A DNA stretch of 64,000 bases from the NCBI GenBank assembly GCA_036278735.1, contig DASUKM010000022.1, forward strand, positions 124,001-188,000. Reading direction: 5' to 3'. The notes under the pieces were generated by a model that saw only the letters and a list, made by a program, of their open reading frames with translations, searched no databases and was not told the DNA's origin. The DNA is from DASUKM01 sp036278735. Lineage in GTDB: Bacteria; Acidobacteriota; Vicinamibacteria; Vicinamibacterales; 2-12-FULL-66-21. Positions 58,352-64,000 of this stretch are shown here, piece after piece (position 1 is the stretch's first letter; each line of letters starts with the position of its first letter). A program made the translations under genes and the position numbers.

Positions 58352-59762
58352 GCACTTCTCCCGAAATTGTCCTGATTATGGCTGGAAAGGCCGCGTGTGC
58401 AGGCGATCCCAGTCTACCAGACGGCCCCGCCAAGCGCAACCGTAGCGCCGGCAACTGCGGCTCGCCCTGTGATTTGCGGGCACGGTCGATCCAGGCCAGG
58501 GCGGCCGCCTCCGCGGCGTCGCGCCCCGCCGCGAGGTCGGCGCGCGTGAGCGGCGCCGGTTCGTCCGGAATCACCCCCCGCCCTTCGAGCCGCGTGCCGT
58601 CGGCCGTCTCGAAGTCTCCCCACGCGTGAATGAACACGTCGCCGTTCGGCAACTGATCGAACAGCGCCGGAAGCGCCTGCCCCATGCTCGTGCGGCCGAA
58701 CACGCGCGCGCGGCCGATCGCCTGCATGCCGCCCGCGAAGCACTCCGACGCGCTGCCCGTCAGGCCGTCGACGAGGATCGCGACAGGCCCCTTGAACGGT
58801 TCGACGCGCGCGCCGTCGGCGTCGACGAGTCGCGGGTTCGCCGTGAAGCGCAGTTCCCCCTCCCGCGTCTTCATCACGCCGAGCGCGACGCGCTGGTCGA
58901 GGAAGTGCCCCGCGATCCCCATGATCATCGCGGCGAGGCCGCCGGGATTGCCGCGCAGATCGATGATGATCCCGTCGCTCGCCCGGAACCGATCGATCGC
59001 GCGCGCGAACGGCGCGTCGACAGCGGCCATCCAGACGTTGAAGCGGATGAGGCCGACCGGCGCCCCCGCGGGGGTGGTCAGCGGCGTCGCCTCCACGCGC
59101 ACGTGAAACGTCGGCAGGTTCCCGACGGTCACGGCCTGCCCCGGCTCGCCGTGCCGTGTGATCGTTCTGGTGAGCGTGGCACCGTCCGCCTCGGAGAAGG
59201 TGACGGTGACGCTGGTGCCGGACGGACCGCGCAGGCGCGTCACGGCCGCGCGCCAGGCCGCCAGCCGCGCGATGCGCTCGGGGGTCGCGGCCGTGATCGC
59301 GTCGAGCAGCGATGCCGCCGTGGTGCCGTCGATACGCTCGATCTTCCAGCCCGGCCGCACGCCCGCCGCCGCCGCGCCGCCGTCCGGCTCGACGCGGCTG
59401 ACGACCAGGTCGTGTCCAATCAGCCGCACGTCGAAGCCGGGCTCGCCGCTGAAGTCGGCGTTGTCGCCAGGCGCGTCCGGCGACGAGGGGATGATGGCGA
59501 AGTGCGAGAGCCCGAGCCGTCCGAGCATGTCGCGGAGCACGTCGCGCAGTTCGCCCGGCGTTTTCGCGGCGGCCGCCCGCGGCCGCAACTCCGCGCGCAC
59601 GCGATCCCACGCCTGCTCGTCGAAGCCCGGGTCGAAGTGCGTGTCGCGCACCTTCGTCCAGACGGCGTCGAACGTCTCCAGCGCGCGGGGCGCCTGCGCC
59701 TGCATCGCGAGCGGCAGGCCCAGCACGCCCGCGACGAGCAGCGCGGCCGCCCGGCGCCTCAC
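58323..59762 (-). CDS. S41-family (C-terminal processing) peptidase with PDZ domain
   Basis: A 479-residue exported S41 peptidase. The signal peptide is residues 1-23 (ending AMQA). An N-terminal helical region (about 26-75), a PDZ-like domain (about 100-190, VSRVEPDGGAAAAGVRPGW) and the peptidase core follow. GIIIDLRGNPGGLAAMIMG near 265-283 and the serine in VDGLTGSASECFAGGM are diagnostic; a lysine of the Ser-Lys dyad is not obvious. GTG 59762 overlaps the upstream gene by 4 bp. It may degrade envelope proteins. Confidence 0.85.
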   Translation of the reverse strand: MRRRAAALLVAGVLGLPLAMQAQAPRALETFDAVWTKVRDTHFDPGFDEQAWDRVRAELRPRAAAAKTPGELRDVLRDMLGRLGLSHFAIIPSSPDAPGDNADFSGEPGFDVRLIGHDLVVSRVEPDGGAAAAGVRPGWKIERIDGTTAASLLDAITAATPERIARLAAWRAAVTRLRGPSGTSVTVTFSEADGATLTRTITRHGEPGQAVTVGNLPTFHVRVEATPLTTPAGAPVGLIRFNVWMAAVDAPFARAIDRFRASDGIIIDLRGNPGGLAAMIMGIAGHFLDQRVALGVMKTREGELRFTANPRLVDADGARVEPFKGPVAILVDGLTGSASECFAGGMQAIGRARVFGRTSMGQALPALFDQLPNGDVFIHAWGDFETADGTRLEGRGVIPDEPAPLTRADLAAGRDAAEAAALAWIDRARKSQGEPQLPALRLRLAGPSGRLGSPAHAAFPAIIRTISGEVHGAAPAASR

Positions 59763-60577
59763 TTGATCAGCGCCTTGATCTCGGCCGGCGCCTCGAAGAC
59801 CGCCGGCGGCACGCTGTCGTACTCGAACGCCGCGATCGTAATCGTTTCCTCGACGCCCATCGTCCGGGTCGTGATCGTCGTGGGCTGCAGCAGTTTGCCG
59901 AACTTCTTGTAATCGGATTCCACGCTCGTGGCGGTCATCGATCCCATTGACGACTCGCGCGTGTTGATGCTGCCGGCGCGCAGGCCGGTCGCGACGTCGT
60001 AGAAATCGAAATCGTCGCCGCCGTCGCGGCGCACGAGCCGGACTTTGTAGCACGGCCGTCCTTCGAAGGTGGTCTTCTCGACCGTGGTGAGGCTGGTGTA
60101 GTCGGCCGGATCGCGCAGTTCGCCGTAGAAGTCGGCGTCGAGCCCCGCCTGCTCGAGTTCCTTCCCCTGCTGCAGCATGGGGCCCGTGAGCGGCGACATC
60201 GTCCAGCCGTGGGTGCCGTCGAAGCCGCTGGCGATCTCGCCAACCCCGGGGATCGTGATGCGCAGCAGGGTACGATTCGGCTTGGCCGCCGCATACATCT
60301 CGACCGTGCCGCTCATGCCCGAGCCGGCAATCGAGACGGTGCCCGTGGCATGGCTCGACGAATAGCCGAGCACGGCGGCGCGGCCGCCGATCGCCTGCAC
60401 ATGACGGTCGACGATCGTGCGAGCCGCCGGCAGCGCCTCGACCGCGGGTGCGGCCGAAGCCGCCGATTTTGGCGCCTGCGGCGCCGGCGCCTGTCCCGCG
60501 AGCGGCGCGACGCCCGCCAGCGTCACGACGGCCGTCGCGAGCACGGCCGCCGCGCGCGCGCCACGAAGTCTGAACAT
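59759..60577 (-). CDS. LolA/LppX-like periplasmic lipoprotein-carrier fold protein
   Basis: A 272-residue exported protein. A signal peptide (1-29) and an Ala/Pro-rich spacer precede a LolA/LppX-type half-barrel (VDRHVQAIGGRAAVLGYSSS, GTVSIAGSGMSGTVEMY, ASGFDGTHGWTMSPLTGP, QPTTITTRTMGVEETITI). Such folds bind lipids or lipoproteins in the periplasm. It overlaps the S41 gene by 4 bp (GTGA), so peptidase and carrier are co-expressed. The specific cargo is unknown. Confidence 0.75.
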   Translation of the reverse strand: MFRLRGARAAAVLATAVVTLAGVAPLAGQAPAPQAPKSAASAAPAVEALPAARTIVDRHVQAIGGRAAVLGYSSSHATGTVSIAGSGMSGTVEMYAAAKPNRTLLRITIPGVGEIASGFDGTHGWTMSPLTGPMLQQGKELEQAGLDADFYGELRDPADYTSLTTVEKTTFEGRPCYKVRLVRRDGGDDFDFYDVATGLRAGSINTRESSMGSMTATSVESDYKKFGKLLQPTTITTRTMGVEETITIAAFEYDSVPPAVFEAPAEIKALIK

Positions 60578-60619
60578 TGGAACTCCTGATTGCGTGGGGA
60601 ACGCTGCAATTGTAACAGG

Positions 60620-61888
60620 CTACCTGTGTCGCGCCTTCAGAAAGATGTCGATCTGATCGGGGCGCGGGTTCCAGTAGACGAGCCGCGTCCGGCCGTCGGG
60701 ATCCTGCGACACGACCGCGGGAATCGACGTCGTCGTCAGGTGCCATCCTGCCGGCAGCACGATCGCGTTGCGCGCGCGGCCGAAGCTGCGGTGCCACATC
60801 AACTGCCCGTCGACGAGCGCGTAGCGCGCCGCATCCGTGTAGGTTTCCGAAATGCGCAGGCGGATCGACTGTCCCTTCTTCACCGGCGCGAACGGAATGA
60901 TCACGACTTCCGTGTCGGGCGACACCTGCTCGTCGATGTGGATGCCCTGCGCGGCGATCTGGGCGCCGGTCATGATTTCGGTCTTCAGCTTCTCGCCGGT
61001 ATCGAGGACCGTCGCCGACGGATCCGACACGGTGCTGCCCGTCCGCACGACGTTGACGTACTTGTCTTCTCCCGGACGCGATTCGGTGTAGTCGTGATAG
61101 AGCGAGAAGGCGTGCGTGGAGGGATCCTTCAGGAAATACACGATGTCGCGATCCTGGAACGCGCGCTCGGTCACGCGAATCTGGTCCATCGGACGGACGC
61201 GCGGCGCCGATTCGGCGGGTGCGGGAGGCGGCGCGGCGCTCGCACGATCCGGTGCGGCGGCCGCCGCCGCGGGCGCCCCTTTGAGCGCGCGTGCCTTGAC
61301 GACGAGCGGCGCCTCGCCGGGATACGTGTTCATGAAGCTGACGTTCACGCGGCCGTCCGGCTCCTCGATCACCTGCACCGGAATGTTGCACGACACCAGC
61401 TCGTAGCCGGCGGGCAGGACGACGGCGTTGCGCTTGATGCCGAGCGGACGGTCGAACACGATCAGGTCCCCGTCGCGGTAATAGCTCTTCGCATCCTTGT
61501 ACGTCTTCAGGATTCGGATACGCCCCTGGCCGCCGCCCTCGGGCACCGGGCGGGCGAGCGTCACCTGGATGTAGTGCGTCTCGAGATCGGCGCGCGTCAG
61601 ACCGGCGTCGCGCGCCTGCTGCCCGGTGACCTCCTCGAATTTCAGCGGCTGCCCCGTCATCAGATCGATCACGGACTCGTCGCTGGCTTCGCTGCCTTTC
61701 CGAATCGGATTGAAGAAGAACTTCGCGCCGGGGCTGACGGCCGTCACGTCGTAGACGATCCTGAAACTCGCCGTCTCGGGCGCGAGCAGCTCGTATCGGG
61801 TGTACGCGTCGGTGCTGCGGTTCTGCGCCCACGCGGGCGCGGGGAGGCACACCAGGACGCCGACCAGGGTCGCACACAGACGCTTCAT
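60620..61888 (-). CDS. Exported protein with two similar beta-rich halves
   Basis: A 422-residue secreted protein of unknown family. The signal peptide is 1-21 (ending PAWAQ). Two related halves each contain a VVLPAGYELVSCNIPVQV / VLPAGWHLTTTSIPAVV strand near 158 and 373, and an RIRILKTYKDAKSYYRDGDL / RLRISETYTDAARYALVDG segment. A ~40-residue Ala/Pro linker separates them, so the protein probably arose by internal duplication. AAAGGAG lies 6 nt before ATG 61888. It overlaps the downstream lipoprotein gene by 4 bp. Confidence 0.7.
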   Translation of the reverse strand: MKRLCATLVGVLVCLPAPAWAQNRSTDAYTRYELLAPETASFRIVYDVTAVSPGAKFFFNPIRKGSEASDESVIDLMTGQPLKFEEVTGQQARDAGLTRADLETHYIQVTLARPVPEGGGQGRIRILKTYKDAKSYYRDGDLIVFDRPLGIKRNAVVLPAGYELVSCNIPVQVIEEPDGRVNVSFMNTYPGEAPLVVKARALKGAPAAAAAAPDRASAAPPPAPAESAPRVRPMDQIRVTERAFQDRDIVYFLKDPSTHAFSLYHDYTESRPGEDKYVNVVRTGSTVSDPSATVLDTGEKLKTEIMTGAQIAAQGIHIDEQVSPDTEVVIIPFAPVKKGQSIRLRISETYTDAARYALVDGQLMWHRSFGRARNAIVLPAGWHLTTTSIPAVVSQDPDGRTRLVYWNPRPDQIDIFLKARHR

Positions 61889-62487
61889 CGTGGCTCCTTT
61901 GCCGCGGACGCGGTCGAGATGGAGAGGGGGTGCGGCGGCACGCGCACGAAGCTGGCGGCGGCGCCGAACGCGGCGCCGCCTGGGGGCTGGGATCGCAGCC
62001 AGCCGCGCAGCGTCGCGGTCGGCGAGACGATCAACGCGTTCTGCTTCTGATCGAAGACGGCCTTCAGGCCTTCGCCGGGCGGCCGGCCGCTGCGCAGGCG
62101 CGCGGCCAGCCAGTCGTACGAGAGCGGCGTGACCTCGAGATGGTCGCCATCGATCGCGACGCGCAACACCGCGTGAACGGGGATCAGGAGCGATCCGGGA
62201 TCCTCGCCGCTGAGCGGCCTCACGTCGAGATACCTCGCGTCGCCGAGGACGGTGAGGAACCCGGTCAGGTCCCCGCGTTCGATCGCGTAGTCGTAGTGCA
62301 GCCGGTACGAGTGCCACTCGGCGGCCTCGATGCGCACCGACGCGTTGTCGTCGGCGTCGCGCCAGACGCCCAGCAGCGCGGGGTCCCAGGCGAGCGAATC
62401 GCCGTCGTACGCGGGCTGCAGGCTCAGCACGAGGCATCCCGGCGCGCCGGAGAGAACGACGAGCAGCAGCAGGAAGCGTCGAATCAC
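61885..62487 (-). CDS. Lipoprotein of unknown function
   Basis: A 200-residue lipoprotein with lipobox SGAPGC near residue 18. The mature part includes WDPALLGVWRDADDNASVRIEAAE near 34-57 and HYDYAIERGDLTGFLTVLGDARYLD, with a Pro/Ala-rich end. No family is recognised. The GTG start at 62487 overlaps the MFS gene by 4 bp and the downstream gene by 4 bp, placing it in the pxpA-MFS-envelope operon. Confidence 0.7.
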   Translation of the reverse strand: MIRRFLLLLVVLSGAPGCLVLSLQPAYDGDSLAWDPALLGVWRDADDNASVRIEAAEWHSYRLHYDYAIERGDLTGFLTVLGDARYLDVRPLSGEDPGSLLIPVHAVLRVAIDGDHLEVTPLSYDWLAARLRSGRPPGEGLKAVFDQKQNALIVSPTATLRGWLRSQPPGGAAFGAAASFVRVPPHPLSISTASAAKEPR

Positions 62488-63743
62488 GTCAACGCGCGGC
62501 CTCTGGTTTCCGGAATCCAGACCCACGTCAGCGCGGCCAGCACGAACGCCCCCGAACACAGCAGGAGCGCCTGGCCGAATCCGTGCGTCTGGGCGAGCGA
62601 TCCGACGGCGAGCGGCGCCGCGGCGCTGACGACCCGGCCGATATTGTATGTGAAGCCCTGTGCCGTGGCGCGGATCGCCGTCGGATAGAGTTCCGCCGTC
62701 ACCGCCCCGAAGCCGCTGAAGTACCCCGTCGCGAAGAACGCCACGAACGGCCCCAGCACCAGCAGCACGATCGGCACCCGCACCGACACGTACACGAACA
62801 GCAGCGCGGCCGCCGTCAGCAGATACACGACGTAGGTGCGCTTGCGGCCGATGACGTCGCTCACGAACCCGAACGTCACGTAGCCGAACCACATGCCGAT
62901 CTGCATGAAGAAGACGAAGCCGGAGACTGCCCCCGGGCTCAGCGCGATGCCCCCCTGCGTGCCCGGCGCGCGCAGATAGCTGGGCAGCCACAGGTTGAAT
63001 CCCCACCACGCGAACAGCGTGCAGGTGTTCATCAGGGTCAGCAGGATCGTGACCGGGGCGAGCGGACCGCGGACGATGGACCGCAGCCCGGGCGAGGGAG
63101 CGGCGGCGCGTGCCGTCGCCGTCCAGATCTCCGGTTCGCGAACCCGGCGCTGAATCCACAGCGTGAAGAAGGCCGGCAGGATGCCGACGAAGAACACCGC
63201 ACGCCAGCCGAACGCGGGCTGCACGAACCCGTTCACCAGCGCGGCGCCGGCGTAGCCGACGGCCCAGCCGCTCTGCATGAACCCGAGCGCCTTGCCGCGG
63301 TGTTCCGACGGCCACGCCTCCGACACGAGCGCGGCGCCGCTCGTCCACTCTCCGCCCATGCCGAGGCCGAGCAGGATCCGAAACACCACGAACTGCGCGA
63401 GGCTGCCCGCCAGACCGCAGGCGGCGGTGAAGACGGAATACAGCGCGACGCTCAGCATCAGGGCGCGCGTGCGCCCGAATCGATCGGCGATCCAGCCGAA
63501 CGACACCCCTCCGACGGCGGCCGCGATCAGGGTGACCGAGCCGAGCAGCCCGCCGTCCGCTTTCGAGAGGCCCAGATCCGCACTCAACGCCGGGAGCACG
63601 AGCGCGAACAGCATCACGTCGAACGCGTCGAGCATCCACCCGAGCGTTCCCGCGATCAGCGCGCGCCGCGCGTGCACGTCGGCGTCGCGCCACCATCCAA
63701 ACAGACCCGGGCTCGACGGCAATCGTTCGCTGACCCGGGTCAT
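62484..63743 (-). CDS. MFS transporter (aromatic acid:H+ symporter-like)
   Basis: A 419-residue 12-helix major facilitator. The loop 2-3 motif GWIADRFGRTRALMLS near 82-97 and the loop 8-9 copy GFVSDVIGRKRTYVVY near 300 are conserved. The N-terminal pattern LGWMLDAFDVMLFALVLP is typical of the AAHS/sialate-like group for organic acids. It follows pxpA directly (stop 63745, start 63743) and overlaps the lipoprotein gene. Together with pxpA, uptake of 5-oxoproline or a related acid is a reasonable guess. Confidence 0.88.
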   Translation of the reverse strand: MTRVSERLPSSPGLFGWWRDADVHARRALIAGTLGWMLDAFDVMLFALVLPALSADLGLSKADGGLLGSVTLIAAAVGGVSFGWIADRFGRTRALMLSVALYSVFTAACGLAGSLAQFVVFRILLGLGMGGEWTSGAALVSEAWPSEHRGKALGFMQSGWAVGYAGAALVNGFVQPAFGWRAVFFVGILPAFFTLWIQRRVREPEIWTATARAAAPSPGLRSIVRGPLAPVTILLTLMNTCTLFAWWGFNLWLPSYLRAPGTQGGIALSPGAVSGFVFFMQIGMWFGYVTFGFVSDVIGRKRTYVVYLLTAAALLFVYVSVRVPIVLLVLGPFVAFFATGYFSGFGAVTAELYPTAIRATAQGFTYNIGRVVSAAAPLAVGSLAQTHGFGQALLLCSGAFVLAALTWVWIPETRGRALT

Positions 63744-63744
63744 C

Positions 63745-64000
63745 TCACGCGCCGGCGGCGCGCACCTCCACGCCGCGAGCGGTGAGCGCCGCCCGCAACT
63801 GTCGGGTCAGCCCGGCCGCCCCAGGCGTATCGCCGTGCACGCAGATCGTGTCGATCGTCAGCGGCACCTCGGCGCCGCTTCGCGTCAGGACGACGGCCTC
63901 CTCGACCATGCGAAGCGCGCGCGCCACGACCACAGCCGGATCGTGAATGACCGCCCCGGCGATCGACCGGGGGGTCAGCGATCCATCCGGCTCGTACGCG
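63745..64000 (-). CDS. pxpA: 5-oxoprolinase subunit A (PxpA/LamB-YcsF family), C-terminal part
   Basis: The last ~85 residues of a LamB/YcsF-family protein, truncated by the window edge at its 5' end. YEPDGSLTPRSIAGAVIHD and VPLTIDTICVHGDTPGAAGL match the family C-terminus, which contains the HGDTPGA motif. PxpA forms 5-oxoprolinase with PxpB and PxpC; these would lie outside the window. It is directly followed by the MFS gene on the same strand. Confidence 0.9.
   Translation of the reverse strand, partial: AYEPDGSLTPRSIAGAVIHDPAVVVARALRMVEEAVVLTRSGAEVPLTIDTICVHGDTPGAAGLTRQLRAALTARGVEVRAAGA

Overview
The window is a very GC-rich chromosomal segment from a Gram-negative bacterium. A TonB-dependent receptor, lipoproteins, a LolA-like protein and many signal peptides imply an outer membrane. 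Menaquinone genes of the futalosine route (mqnE, mqnD, a menG-type methyltransferase), a SUF operon with SufU and SufT, DUF4097 and SIMPL proteins, S41/S8/S58 peptidases and a wealth of short tandem repeats resemble Acidobacteriota, perhaps Vicinamibacteria. That placement is an inference from gene content and was not tested. I see no rRNA, tRNA, CRISPR array, prophage or transposase gene.

Layout. 1-2.9 kb (minus): yjbQ-mqnE-nadA and the first codons of a probable superoxide dismutase. 2.98-10.2 kb (plus): a cobalamin riboswitch, btuB, a fused BtuD-BtuC transporter, btuF, a Dph6-like ATPase and mqnD. 10.2-12.6 kb (minus): otsA-otsB for trehalose. 12.7-16.4 kb (plus): a protease-dead HtrA-like PDZ protein and two CPA2-type membrane proteins. 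25.5-16.3 kb (minus): moeB/rhodanese, erpA, sufBCDSUT, an Rrf2 regulator and a second cysteine desulfurase. 25.5-32.1 kb: rmuC, a SIMPL protein, a SUMF1 protein, an aminotransferase with a homoserine-dehydrogenase-like enzyme, a predicted selenocysteine glutaredoxin and a CaiB-type CoA transferase. 32.3-36.6 kb (minus): an S58 aminopeptidase, a small CxxC protein, an unusual PilT-like ATPase and a partner. 36.8-41.6 kb: a nucleotidyltransferase pair, a tetR/quinone-oxidoreductase pair, and an ECF sigma factor with its YCII partner plus a decayed second copy of its 3' end. 41.8-43.6 kb: menG, queD and queC. 49.0-43.6 kb (minus): a deoxyhypusine-synthase-like protein, a PIN-like protein, a ROK-like protein, nagA, DUF4410 and DUF4097. 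49.2-56.4 kb (plus): a PH-like membrane protein, a sigma-54 activator, a subtilase, a hybrid c-di-GMP enzyme and a flavin reductase-like protein. 64-56.4 kb (minus): pxpA, an MFS transporter, three envelope proteins, an S41 peptidase, a zinc-ribbon/RGG protein, fabI and a BON lipoprotein.

Two features stand out. First, a 79-codon glutaredoxin-like gene (30681-30920) has an in-frame TGA exactly where the first Cys of the CxxC site belongs, followed by a SECIS-like hairpin. Second, intergenic gaps repeatedly hold short tandem repeats built from 7-bp (or 9-bp) units. These have entered coding sequence in the B12 transporter ATPase, where about 95 residues sit between the ABC signature and Walker B, and in nagA. 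A separate REPIN-like palindrome family appears twice, and one copy supplies the apparent start codon of btuF.
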